Shown here: positions 1 to 7,993 of the stretch, in pieces
Layout: each line of letters opens with the position of its first letter
Position numbering within the stretch: the stretch's first letter is position 1
From: Bacteroidota bacterium
Lineage (GTDB): Bacteria > Bacteroidota > Bacteroidia > Bacteroidales > GCA-2748055
DNA: 43,446 nt
Direction of reading: 5' to 3'
NCBI GenBank assembly: GCA_024244665.1
Contig: JAAEOI010000382.1
Span: 1 to 43,446, forward strand
Translations under genes and position numbers: made by a program
Notes under the pieces: generated by a model
The model's input: the letters and a program-made list of their open reading frames with translations, nothing else
Told to the model about the DNA's origin: nothing
Databases searched by the model: none

Positions 1-789
1 CATTTTCAGTGACAGGTCGAAGCGTTCGGTAATCGGTAAAAGCTCGCTACGGTACTGAAAAAGAGGAGTGTGCTGATGTTCAATGAAGGGGCCCATGCCG
101 ACCATGTCGATGTTAAAATGCTTCATGAAAAGAAGATCGTCAGCCAGGTCACCGGTGTCCTGGAAGGGCAAACCGATCATCACACCGGTTCCGGTCTGGT
201 ACCCAATCTTTTGCAGGGTTTTAAGGCAGGTGAGCCTTCTTGTAAAGTCGTGAAGGCTGTTATTGGGGTGGTACCTGGAATAGAGTTCGGGATTGGAGGT
301 TTCGATTCGCAGTAGGTAGCGGTGTGCACCAGCTGCAAACCACCGTTCATATACCTCCCTTTTCTGCTCCCCCAGGGAGAGGGTGACCCCCAACTCTCCG
401 TTTGAAAGCTTTTTAATCTCCTTCAGTAGATTCTCGATTCTTTCAGTAAAGGCCGGGGACTCCAACTCACCGGCCTGCATGACTAATGAGCCATAGCGGT
501 TCTTATGTGCAAAGCGGGCCGCTTCCAGGATCTGCTCATCGCTTACATTGTAACGATGGGCCTTTTTGTTTGATTTCCGGATCCCGCAGTAGTAACAATC
601 CTTTCCGCAAATATTGGAGAATTCCACCAGTCCCCGGAAGTGTACCAGGTTCCCTAGTTCCCTGATTTTAACCTCTGTGGCCCTGTCGAATAATAACTTT
701 TTCTCATCCCCGGTTGACTCCAGAAGGGTAATAATATCTTCCCTGTTAAAACGCTCTCTCTCCAGTATCTCTTTCACAATTTTCATCAT
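1..789 (-). CDS. hydE: [FeFe]-hydrogenase maturase HydE (radical SAM), 3' end outside window
   Basis: HydE is a radical SAM enzyme that works on the organometallic precursor of the [FeFe]-hydrogenase H-cluster before HydF receives it. The first 263 residues are visible and the frame runs open off the left edge. The radical SAM motif CX3CX2C is at C61, C65 and C68, followed by the segment typical of HydE (GIRKSNKKAHRY) and the FRGLVEFSN stretch just before it. Two adjacent ATGs (789 and 786) are possible starts; 789 is used. It begins 8 bp after the hydF stop, so it is the third visible gene of an aspartase-hydF-hydE operon. BioB and PylB are related families, but the hydF neighbour settles HydE. 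hydG is not in the window and may lie to the left. Confidence 0.93.
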   Translation of the reverse strand, partial: MMKIVKEILERERFNREDIITLLESTGDEKKLLFDRATEVKIRELGNLVHFRGLVEFSNICGKDCYYCGIRKSNKKAHRYNVSDEQILEAARFAHKNRYGSLVMQAGELESPAFTERIENLLKEIKKLSNGELGVTLSLGEQKREVYERWFAAGAHRYLLRIETSNPELYSRYHPNNSLHDFTRRLTCLKTLQKIGYQTGTGVMIGLPFQDTGDLADDLLFMKHFNIDMVGMGPFIEHQHTPLFQYRSELLPITERFDLSLKM

Positions 790-797
790 CTCTTTTT

Positions 798-2024
798 TTA
801 TAAATATGTTGTTGAATCCTTATCCAGTTTCACAAACGGAGCCACTGCCCTCTGGTAGATACCGTGCATAAAGGCAATGGCCATGCCGTAGTTGGTGACC
901 GGGATACCTGCGTCGATGGCCGGCTTCAGCCGGTTGATTAGCTGCTTCCTGGTGATCATGCATCCTCCGCACTGGATCACCATGCTGTAATCTTTGATGT
1001 CGCCCGGCACCTTGCTTAGTCCGGCTACCACCTCATACTCTAACTGTTTTCCTGAGAAGTTTGAGAGCCACCTGGGAATTTTTACCCGGCCGATATCATC
1101 ACACGACACGTGGTGGGTACAGGACTCCAGGATCAGGATCTTATCCCCATTGTTCAGTCTGGAAAGGTGGGGTGTCCCCTTCAGATAACTCTGGAAATCG
1201 CCTTTGTAGCGTGCCAGAACCGTACTGAAACTGGTCAGGGGAATGTCATCCGGAATGGATGCATCGGCCTTTTTAAACACCTGGCTGTCTGTGATGGCCA
1301 GGGCCGGCCTGGGTTGCAGCCTTTTTAACAGTGCATCCACCTCCCGTTCCTTGGCCACCACGGCGATGGCATCATTGTCCAGGATATCCCGGATTGCCTG
1401 CACCTGGGGAAGGATCAGTCTACCTTCGGGTGCTTCGTCATCAATGGGAGTAATCAGCAGCACCAGGTCTCCCTGGGAGATAATGTCTCCCACCAGTGAT
1501 TTGGACATGTAGGCAGTTTCCGGGATCGCTTCTTTTATCAGCTTTATCAGCTCCTCCCGGTTATAGGGATCCAGTGTGGAGAAGAGGAAGGGGACCTTGT
1601 GGTAATTTTCCTGCAGGGTCTGCAGCAACTCCTCACCCGGAATATCAAGATCCGATTTGTTGTGAATCACCAGGTAGGGGACCTCCCATTTATTCAGCTG
1701 TGCAATGATCGACTCCTCTTCCTGGTCAAATCGGTTCCCTGCAAGTAGCAATATTCCAAGGTCAATGTGACGGATAATCTCACGGGTTTTGGTCACCCTC
1801 TTTTTGCCCAGTTCGCCTGTATCATCAGTTCCGGCTGTGTCGACCATCACGACCGGACCGAGGCCGGTGATCTCCATGCTCTTTTTTACCGGGTCGGTGG
1901 TGGTGCCCGGGTGGTCAGATACAATAGCGGTTTCTTGTCCCGACAGACAGTTGATCAGGGATGATTTCCCGTTGTTTCTCCTTCCGAAGATTCCTATATG
2001 AGGTTTTGCATCTCTTCCCTTCAT
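798..2024 (-). CDS. hydF: [FeFe]-hydrogenase maturation GTPase HydF
   Basis: HydF is the scaffold GTPase that carries the assembled 2Fe subcluster and delivers it to apo-hydrogenase HydA. The 408 residues show an N-terminal GTPase domain with P-loop GRRNNGKS (14-21), DTAG near 62 and NKSD for guanine recognition, then a middle dimerisation domain, then the C-terminal cluster-binding site C302-x-H304 ... C352-x2-C355, which fits the family pattern CxHx(44-53)CxxC. Length matches the family. Its start ATG overlaps the TGA of the upstream aspartase-like gene by 4 bp, which points to translational coupling. No HydA hydrogenase is in the window. Confidence 0.96.
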   Translation of the reverse strand: MKGRDAKPHIGIFGRRNNGKSSLINCLSGQETAIVSDHPGTTTDPVKKSMEITGLGPVVMVDTAGTDDTGELGKKRVTKTREIIRHIDLGILLLAGNRFDQEEESIIAQLNKWEVPYLVIHNKSDLDIPGEELLQTLQENYHKVPFLFSTLDPYNREELIKLIKEAIPETAYMSKSLVGDIISQGDLVLLITPIDDEAPEGRLILPQVQAIRDILDNDAIAVVAKEREVDALLKRLQPRPALAITDSQVFKKADASIPDDIPLTSFSTVLARYKGDFQSYLKGTPHLSRLNNGDKILILESCTHHVSCDDIGRVKIPRWLSNFSGKQLEYEVVAGLSKVPGDIKDYSMVIQCGGCMITRKQLINRLKPAIDAGIPVTNYGMAIAFMHGIYQRAVAPFVKLDKDSTTYL

Positions 2025-3469
2025 ATTACCTCCCTGATATCGTTCATGGTAAATCCCTGTTTCAGTAGTTGCCCGGGTTCCATCAGTTTTTCAAGTTTAT
2101 TCCTGTCCAGTAGCTCCAGTTTCTTGTTGGCGTCGAAAATGGAGGAACCAGATTTCTTCATCTCTCCGGCCAGTTCAGCCGCCCTGTGATAGCCGATCAG
2201 GGGGGATAGGGCAGTTGTGACGGCCGGACTCATGAACAGGTTTTTCCTGGCCATCTCTTCATCGATCTCCAGTCCGCCCAGCAGTGATTCTCTCAGGGCT
2301 TTGTTCATGGAGATCAACAGGTTCAGGCTCTCCAGCATGGCGCATCCAATCTCCGGCAGGTAGGCATTCAACTCAAGGCAACCCTGACCTGACAGGGAGG
2401 TTATTAAATGGTCATTGGCATAGATCCTGTGTGCCGAAGAGACCAGGTATTCGGGGATTACCGGGTTGATTTTTCCAGGCATAATGGAACTTCCCACCTG
2501 TCTGGCCGGTAATTTCACCTCCCTCTGCCCGGCTGCCCCGGCGGAGAGCAGGCGCAGGTCCGAGACTATCTTTTCCATATTAACAGCGTGGGCCTTCAGG
2601 ATGGCGTGAACCTCCACCCACTTATCCATATTGGCGGTTGTATCGGGAAGGTTTTCACCCTGGGTCAGGGGAAGTTTGGTGAGGTTTTTCAGGACCGGGA
2701 CTACCTCCATAATATAGAAACGGGGAATGGAGATTCCGGTACCGGTGGCCCCTCCGCCAAGGTTCACCACTTTTATGCGTTCGAAGGTTTTGGAGACCCG
2801 CCACCAGTCCCTCGACAAAGCTTCGCTGTAGGTGCTGAAAAGCTGTCCGTAGGTGGAAGGGACCGCCGCCTGCATCTGGGTGTATCCCAGGCGCAGACTG
2901 TTCCTGTACCTGCTTTCCAACTGCTCCATGGAGAAACGGGAAAGGTTTACCTCCTCTTCCAGAATGTTAAGCAGTTGCATGGAGGCAACCGTAAGGGCAG
3001 TGGGAATAACGTCGTTGGTGGATTGATAAATATTTGCATTTTCAATGGGATCGATTACCAGGTAATTTCCAGGACCCTTCCCCAGAGATACCAGGGCAGT
3101 ATTACTTATAATCTCGTTAATGTTCATGTTGATACTGGTACCGGCTCCTCCCTGTGTGGCCGGCACGATAAAGTGCTCGAAATGCGAACCCGACGCTACT
3201 TCTGTAGCTGCCAGTTCCAAAGCACCAAGAATTTTCCGGTCAGGGATTCTCAAATGTTCCTCCAAATCGGGATGCTCTTTTGAAACGGCTTCCAGCAGCT
3301 TTTTCACGGTACGGTAACAGGCCAGTTTTACGGTTCCGGTGGCCCTGTACCAGGCCTCCGGAAAGCTTTGCTGGTTGGGGAAATTCTCTCGGGCCCTGAA
3401 GGAGTGAATACCATAAAGGGCCTCCGATGGAATGGATACCTTGCCGATAAAATCTTGCTCGTTTCGCAT
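2021..3469 (-). CDS. Aspartate ammonia-lyase-like enzyme of the hydrogenase-maturation operon
   Basis: A 482-residue member of the fumarase/aspartase superfamily, whose members eliminate ammonia, water or similar groups from aspartate-, malate- or succinate-type substrates. The family signature with the flexible catalytic serine loop, GSSIMPGKINPV, lies near residues 325-335, and the substrate-binding TQGGAGTSINMN and STNDVIPTA segments are present, the usual marks of aspartase/fumarase C. It overlaps hydF by 4 bp. Lyases of this type are known companions of hyd maturation genes in anaerobes; a reasonable idea is that it supplies ammonium for the azadithiolate bridge of the H-cluster, but that is inference. 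A housekeeping aspartase or fumarase role cannot be excluded. Confidence 0.88.
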   Translation of the reverse strand: MRNEQDFIGKVSIPSEALYGIHSFRARENFPNQQSFPEAWYRATGTVKLACYRTVKKLLEAVSKEHPDLEEHLRIPDRKILGALELAATEVASGSHFEHFIVPATQGGAGTSINMNINEIISNTALVSLGKGPGNYLVIDPIENANIYQSTNDVIPTALTVASMQLLNILEEEVNLSRFSMEQLESRYRNSLRLGYTQMQAAVPSTYGQLFSTYSEALSRDWWRVSKTFERIKVVNLGGGATGTGISIPRFYIMEVVPVLKNLTKLPLTQGENLPDTTANMDKWVEVHAILKAHAVNMEKIVSDLRLLSAGAAGQREVKLPARQVGSSIMPGKINPVIPEYLVSSAHRIYANDHLITSLSGQGCLELNAYLPEIGCAMLESLNLLISMNKALRESLLGGLEIDEEMARKNLFMSPAVTTALSPLIGYHRAAELAGEMKKSGSSIFDANKKLELLDRNKLEKLMEPGQLLKQGFTMNDIREVI

Positions 3470-3561
3470 GGGTACGCTGTTTCAGTCAGGGTTGGAAATG
3501 GAAAGAATACCCGCATGATATGTGAGTTGGATCATTCGGGTTGAATCAGAATATTAACTAT

Positions 3562-3708
3562 CTAGCTAGGGCGTTGTTTAATAATGAGTCCACCAGAAAA
3601 TTCTCCCTGGAACGGGGTAATTCTTGTATAAACACTGGATCCCAGCAGCACTGCTATAAGGCAGGTAAGAACTGCTGCCAGGTAGAGTTTATTAATTCTT
3701 ATTGTCAT
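3562..3708 (-). CDS. Small hydrophobic protein (48 aa), hypothetical
   Basis: A short ATG-started frame encodes 48 residues: a basic start (MTIRINK), one hydrophobic segment (about residues 8-27, LYLAAVLTCLIAVLLGS), then a polar tail ending in KQRPS. It could be a single-pass membrane peptide or a signal-peptide-like stub. It lies about 90 bp upstream of the aspartase/hydF/hydE operon on the same strand. No family is recognised and no clear ribosome binding site is seen, which is common in this phylum. It may be spurious. Confidence 0.35.
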   Translation of the reverse strand: MTIRINKLYLAAVLTCLIAVLLGSSVYTRITPFQGEFSGGLIIKQRPS

Positions 3709-3857
3709 AGTTTTAAGATTTATCTATAATAACCATCAGTTCAGGTTTCGGTTCAGAACAGTGATCAGTTTTATGATATTAGTTTTCTTCAGTATTCTTA
3801 ATTGAGGGGAATGAGGCCCCAGGCTGTATCATTGAGCGGGTATATCGGTTGTCATTA

Positions 3858-4187
3858 TCACATCAGTAACAGGTTCTGATTCATAAGTGTCAATTGCATT
3901 CGTGAGGAAGCTGAACTGTTGACCTCTCCCAACAGGTCATCCAGGTCCGGGTTGCCGGTAGTCAGCACTTCGACATTCTTCACCCCCCTTGGAGAGAGAG
4001 TCAGGAATTCGGGGGTGAGGTAAAAACTCTCAGATAATTTGATATTATTGATCAGGCTGAAGTAGAAGTTCTCACTGGCCGCTTTTTCACCAAAAAAAAT
4101 AAGGACCAGCAGAGCAGCCTGTCCCAGTACATTTACCTTGTTGATTGTAAATAGCAGTGTTGCAAGTAGCAGTACTCTTTTCATCAT
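3858..4187 (-). pseudogene. Decayed PorT-like outer-membrane beta-barrel protein
   Basis: The reading frame has a signal peptide (MMKRVLLLATLLFT...) and then the segment QAALLVLIFFGEKAASENFYFSL, split here only for reference, typical of a Bacteroidota PorT-like barrel family of about 220 residues. From memory of that family, about 30 residues after FYFSL appear to be missing: the frame jumps to a later strand (KLSESFYLTPEFLTLSPRG), then follows the family through TGNPDLDDLL and stops early after NQNLLLM. No long continuation exists in the other frames downstream. ATG 4187 is preferred over the in-frame ATG 4202 because it gives a normal signal peptide. It faces the DUF4421 gene divergently. 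The internal deletion is inferred, not measured. Confidence 0.55.
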
Positions 4188-4253
4188 AGTAAATATAGTC
4201 ATTCAACCTAAAATAGATGTGCAAAATTCAAGAACAATGCTATTTTTGTTTTC

Positions 4254-5324
4254 GTGAATCACAGCCTGTTCATCATTTTTGTTTTCATTCTCCTGTTCCA
4301 GTTTCCAAAGGAAGGAGCAGCCCAGTTATTCGAGGGTGATTACACACCGAAGTACGATACCAGCTACATCCGGGTCTACAAAGACGAATTAACCACACGT
4401 CTTTATCTCTCCAGAAAGCAGAATGGATATAGCCTTTCGGAGCGCTTGCTGAACCCCTGGATCAAGTACAGGACCAATGACAATCTATTGCTGGGGATAG
4501 GCTATACATACAGCTTTCTGACCCTTAACCTGGCTGTGAAGTTTCCTTTCCTTAATGTGGATGATGATGTATATGGAAAATCCAAATATATTGACTTTCA
4601 GGGGCACACCATATTCAGAAGCTATATTTTTGATTTTTACCTCCAGTGGAACAAAGGCTTCTACATCGCCAATCCCGAGGATGTATATGACGGAAGCTGG
4701 AATGCGCTGCAAATGCCACAAAGGCCTGATATGCGGACCAACCTTGTGGGATTGAATATACAGTACCTCTTTAACTCGGAACGCTATTCATACAAAGCCG
4801 CTTTCGTTCAGAACGAACTGCAGCGAAAAAGTGCTGGATCGCCAATCGTGGGTGCGGATACATACTGGATGCTGGGGATGACAGACTCTGCAACAGTGGG
4901 CGGAGACATTCCACCCATCGGTTACCTGGATAATGAACCATTTAACCAGGCAGATGTTTTTCACCTTGGGATAAACGGGGGCTACGCTTATACTTTTGTC
5001 TGGCAGGAGAAGCTCTACCTCTCTCTTTCCACGACAATCGGACTCTCGGGGGGGGTTAACCATATTCACTACACTCCAACTTCCGAAACCCTGATTTCCA
5101 ATCTGACAATAGGATTTAATAACTCCACACGGATCTCCTTCGGATACAACAGCAAGGATTATTACGTGGGCCTCAGTTACATTCATTTAAGAATGGCCAA
5201 CCGGGTGACTGGTGGCGGGGAATGGATGGGTTACAACACCGGCAATATTCGAGTAAATTTCGTAAAGCGCTTCATCACCAAACGTCCCATCAAGTTGCTT
5301 CGGCCCGACCTCTGGGAATTTTGA
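4254..5324 (+). CDS. DUF4421 family outer-membrane protein
   Basis: A 356-residue protein starting with a hydrophobic export signal (about 1-23, ending GAAQ) followed by beta-strand-rich sequence with alternating aromatic residues. The N-terminal YIRVYKDELTTRLYLSRK block and the YRTNDNLLLGIGYTYSFLTLN stretch fit DUF4421, a Bacteroidota family of about 300-360 residues that is predicted to form an outer-membrane barrel; its function is unknown. The start is GTG at 4254, as no in-frame ATG lies upstream. The last strands end near a basic patch (KRFITKRPIKLLRPDLWEF) rather than the usual terminal aromatic of porins. It is divergent from the decayed PorT-like gene with about 60 bp between. Confidence 0.8.
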   Translation: MNHSLFIIFVFILLFQFPKEGAAQLFEGDYTPKYDTSYIRVYKDELTTRLYLSRKQNGYSLSERLLNPWIKYRTNDNLLLGIGYTYSFLTLNLAVKFPFLNVDDDVYGKSKYIDFQGHTIFRSYIFDFYLQWNKGFYIANPEDVYDGSWNALQMPQRPDMRTNLVGLNIQYLFNSERYSYKAAFVQNELQRKSAGSPIVGADTYWMLGMTDSATVGGDIPPIGYLDNEPFNQADVFHLGINGGYAYTFVWQEKLYLSLSTTIGLSGGVNHIHYTPTSETLISNLTIGFNNSTRISFGYNSKDYYVGLSYIHLRMANRVTGGGEWMGYNTGNIRVNFVKRFITKRPIKLLRPDLWEF

Positions 5325-5457
5325 TGCAGAGAGCTATTTATTATACTGGAACAATCAACAATGACATCCACAGATAAGTTGCTGACCGTTTATGGGCTCC
5401 TCGCTTGGAATTGATAAAATAGTTCAGCAGATGACTGCTCATCCGGGTGCACAGTGA

Positions 5458-6078
5458 TTAATCAATTATCGGCCAGTGAATACGGCCATGGTGGAAATCG
5501 AACATGGTGTTGATCTGACCCACTGTATTGCGGGGGGTGGATAGTTCGGGTAGTTCGTCCTGCTTAAAGAATCCCACATCCAGGGTTTCCATGCCTGTAG
5601 AGATGGAGTAATCCTCTGTCCTGCATTCGATAAAAATCTTATAGATGTAATAGAGGTCATCCGGATAGTTATGAAGGTTCTTATCCATAATTGCCAGCAG
5701 ACGGTTGGCTTTGGTTTGAATCCCGGCCTCTTCCATGGCCTCTTTCTCGGCGACTTCAACAGGCGTATAACCTATATCGCACCAGCCTCCGGGCATGGAC
5801 CATCGACCATCGGCACGCTCTTTTACAAGGAGGATCTCATTATTGTCATTAATAATCACACTTCGGACATCCACTTTGGGTGTCTTGTACCCGTTTCTTT
5901 CTGTGGTATGTACTTTAACTGTTTCAATTGGTGTTGAGGTGATAATGGAAAGCATCTCAATTGCAATCTTCTCCAAATCATTATATCTGTCTGTATCCCA
6001 ATCGCTTTCTGTAAAATGGAGACCACTTTCTGCGATGGCCTGGACCCTTTTGGCCAGGGTCAGAAGCTCATTCTTCAT
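5458..6078 (-). CDS. Nudix hydrolase with N-terminal NUDIX_N domain
   Basis: A 206-residue enzyme likely to hydrolyse a nucleoside diphosphate linked to another group, such as ADP-ribose. Residues 1-60 match the helical N-terminal domain found in one Nudix subfamily; the Nudix box spans about 97-119 (PGGWCDIGYTPVEVAEKEAM then EEAG). The metal-binding EKEAMEEAG is kept; the first glutamate of the generic box is a tyrosine, a substitution tolerated in this subfamily. It is transcribed away from lipA with a short shared upstream region. The substrate cannot be named from sequence. Confidence 0.85.
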   Translation of the reverse strand: MKNELLTLAKRVQAIAESGLHFTESDWDTDRYNDLEKIAIEMLSIITSTPIETVKVHTTERNGYKTPKVDVRSVIINDNNEILLVKERADGRWSMPGGWCDIGYTPVEVAEKEAMEEAGIQTKANRLLAIMDKNLHNYPDDLYYIYKIFIECRTEDYSISTGMETLDVGFFKQDELPELSTPRNTVGQINTMFDFHHGRIHWPIID

Positions 6079-6146
6079 AATTGCAAGCTGTTTTTGAAAA
6101 GCTTAAAAGTAGTAAAAAGAGATGGCTTTCTGATTATCTTTACCAC

Positions 6147-7022
6147 ATGAAGCAGGAGGGAAAGAATGAGAAGCTGACAGGCCGGAAAAGACTGCCCGGA
6201 TGGATGCGCATGCAGATGCCGGGAGGGGAGCTTTACATGCAGGTTAAGGAGCAGGTAAACAAACATGGGCTGCATACCATCTGTACCAGTGGAAATTGTC
6301 CCAATATCGGGGAGTGCTGGGCAGCCGGAACAGCCACATTTATGATCCTTGGAGAGATTTGCACCCGCTCCTGCAAGTTCTGTGCTGTGAAGACCGGTAA
6401 GCCTTTGCCGGTGGATGAAGGGGAGCCTTACAGACTTGTGGAGTCAATCCGGACAATGGGGATCAACCACGCAGTGATTACTTCGGTGGACCGGGATGAG
6501 CTGCCTGATAAGGGGGCCGGAGCCTGGGCACATACCATACGGATCCTGAAACAGGAGCTTCCAGGGCTGACAATCGAGACCCTGATTCCCGATTTTGATG
6601 CGGTACCGGAGCTGCTAACAGTGGTGATTGATGAAGCTCCCGAGGTAATCTCCCATAACCTGGAGACCATTGAGAGGCTGACCACGGCGATCCGCAGCAG
6701 GGCGAAATACCGGACCAGTCTTGAGGTGATCAGGCAGGTTGCCCAATCACCCCTTGTTTCAAAATCAGGGATCATGCTGGGACTGGGGGAGGAAGAGACT
6801 GAGGTGCTTCAGGCGATGGATGACCTGAGGGATGTTGGATGTGAGGTACTTACCGTGGGCCAATACCTGCAACCCACCATGGGCCATATGGCAGTAGAGG
6901 AGTATATACACCCCGATCAGTTTCAATTTTACCGCGAAAAGGCATTGGAGAAGGGATTCCGGGAGGTGGAGTCTAGTCCCCTTGTGAGGTCCTCCTATCA
7001 CGCTAAAAAGCATTTGAGATGA
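6147..7022 (+). CDS. lipA: Lipoyl synthase LipA
   Basis: Radical SAM enzyme that inserts two sulfur atoms into octanoyl groups bound to lipoyl-domain proteins. From ATG 6147 it is 291 residues, the usual length in this phylum. The auxiliary-cluster motif CX4CX5C is at C46, C51, C57; the radical SAM motif CX3CX2C is at C72, C76, C79; and the C-terminal RSSYHA that ligates the auxiliary cluster is present. An in-frame TTG at 6081 would add 22 residues without family similarity, so ATG is chosen. The stop overlaps the lipB start by 4 bp (ATGA), so the two are coupled. It serves pyruvate or 2-oxo-acid dehydrogenases and the glycine-cleavage H protein. Confidence 0.96.
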   Translation: MKQEGKNEKLTGRKRLPGWMRMQMPGGELYMQVKEQVNKHGLHTICTSGNCPNIGECWAAGTATFMILGEICTRSCKFCAVKTGKPLPVDEGEPYRLVESIRTMGINHAVITSVDRDELPDKGAGAWAHTIRILKQELPGLTIETLIPDFDAVPELLTVVIDEAPEVISHNLETIERLTTAIRSRAKYRTSLEVIRQVAQSPLVSKSGIMLGLGEEETEVLQAMDDLRDVGCEVLTVGQYLQPTMGHMAVEEYIHPDQFQFYREKALEKGFREVESSPLVRSSYHAKKHLR

Positions 7023-7714
7023 AAGACAAAAAGGAGCTGGAATTTGAAGATCTCGGTTCGATCGAATACGGGAAGGCCTGGGAGTACCAGGAGGAACGCT
7101 TTAACAGGCTTGTGGAGTATAAGCGCAGTGGAGGAGCGGGATCCCGTCCTGCCCAGTACCTGCTGTTTTGTGAACACCCGCATGTATATACCCTCGGGAA
7201 GAGTGGTGATGAGGCTAATTTATTGATCCATAAGGATTTTATGGAGAAAATCTCTGCTACATATTTTAAAACCAACCGGGGTGGCGATATCACCTATCAC
7301 GGTCCGGGCCAGATCGTGGGCTATCCCATTGTAGACCTGGAATACCTTGGGATCGGGCTGAAACAGTACATCGCTCTGCTGGAGGGTTCCATTATTGAGC
7401 TGCTTAAGGGGTACGGAATCGCCTCCACTATGATGGAGGGGGCCACAGGGGTTTGGCTGGATGCCGATCATCCGGTGAAGGCCCGAAAGATTTGTGCAAT
7501 TGGCGTGCGCTCCGGCAGGCATGTGACCATGCATGGTTTTGCGCTTAATGTGAATACCAACCTGGATTATTTCACCTACATCAATCCCTGTGGTTTCGAG
7601 ACCAAAGGTGTCACTTCAATGGAGAAGGAAACTGGGCAGGTTAGGGACATGGAAGAGGTGAAGGCGCGTCTCAGGGAGATACTCCTTACACGGATCCGCT
7701 CTCAAGTGCAGTAA
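7019..7714 (+). CDS. lipB: Octanoyltransferase LipB
   Basis: Transfers octanoate from acyl carrier protein to a lysine of lipoyl domains, the step before LipA. The 231 residues contain the family signature GGDITYHGPGQIVGYP (88-103), the catalytic lysine in KARKICAIGVR (K157) and the catalytic cysteine in INPCGF (C191). It starts inside the lipA stop (ATGA overlap). Its last 29 bp overlap the 3' end of the convergent YkgJ-like gene. Together lipA-lipB form a complete endogenous lipoylation pathway with no salvage ligase nearby. Confidence 0.96.
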   Translation: MKDKKELEFEDLGSIEYGKAWEYQEERFNRLVEYKRSGGAGSRPAQYLLFCEHPHVYTLGKSGDEANLLIHKDFMEKISATYFKTNRGGDITYHGPGQIVGYPIVDLEYLGIGLKQYIALLEGSIIELLKGYGIASTMMEGATGVWLDADHPVKARKICAIGVRSGRHVTMHGFALNVNTNLDYFTYINPCGFETKGVTSMEKETGQVRDMEEVKARLREILLTRIRSQVQ

Positions 7715-7937
7715 GCAGGATCATCGCCTCCTTCAGGCTGGTTCCGCATACGTCCGGATCTGCCTGGAAATTGTTGCAGACATCCGGTTTGTCAGTATGG
7801 TCATAGATCAGGCAGCGCTTATCTCGGGAGAGGTGAATACACGGGGTACCGGCCGGTTTGCCTTCAGGCATTCCCGGGATGGGAGAAGAGATGGATGGGG
7901 CGATACAGCATGCCCCGCAATTTTCACGGCATTCCAT
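7686..7937 (-). CDS. YkgJ family zinc/iron-chelating cysteine cluster protein
   Basis: A small protein of 83 residues with cysteines C3, C7, C10, C11 (MECRENCGACC) and later ones in GTPCIHL, KRCLIYD, DVCNNF and DVCG, the pattern of the YkgJ/CxxCxxCC metal-binding family. Function is unknown; a metal or Fe-S role is assumed. ATG 7937 is chosen over GTG 7961 because the family starts directly before the first cysteine cluster. It lies 56 bp downstream of amt1 on the same strand, so it may be read from that promoter. Its 3' end overlaps lipB on the opposite strand. Confidence 0.78.
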   Translation of the reverse strand: MECRENCGACCIAPSISSPIPGMPEGKPAGTPCIHLSRDKRCLIYDHTDKPDVCNNFQADPDVCGTSLKEAMILLTALESGSV

Positions 7938-7993
7938 AAACAAAGGAGTGGTATTAAGCACTCCAATTTAGAAAGTTTCCCTTCAAACTCCTA

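Noticed and set aside
2588..3283. Long rightward frame (231 codons) opposite the aspartase-like gene.
   Set aside because: It mirrors a clear enzyme gene on the other strand and has no family-like features.
3806..3820. GGGG-N7-CCCC palindrome as another copy of the amt operator.
   Set aside because: Arms are in reverse order and the spacing is 7, not 10; no nitrogen gene or -7 box is placed accordingly.
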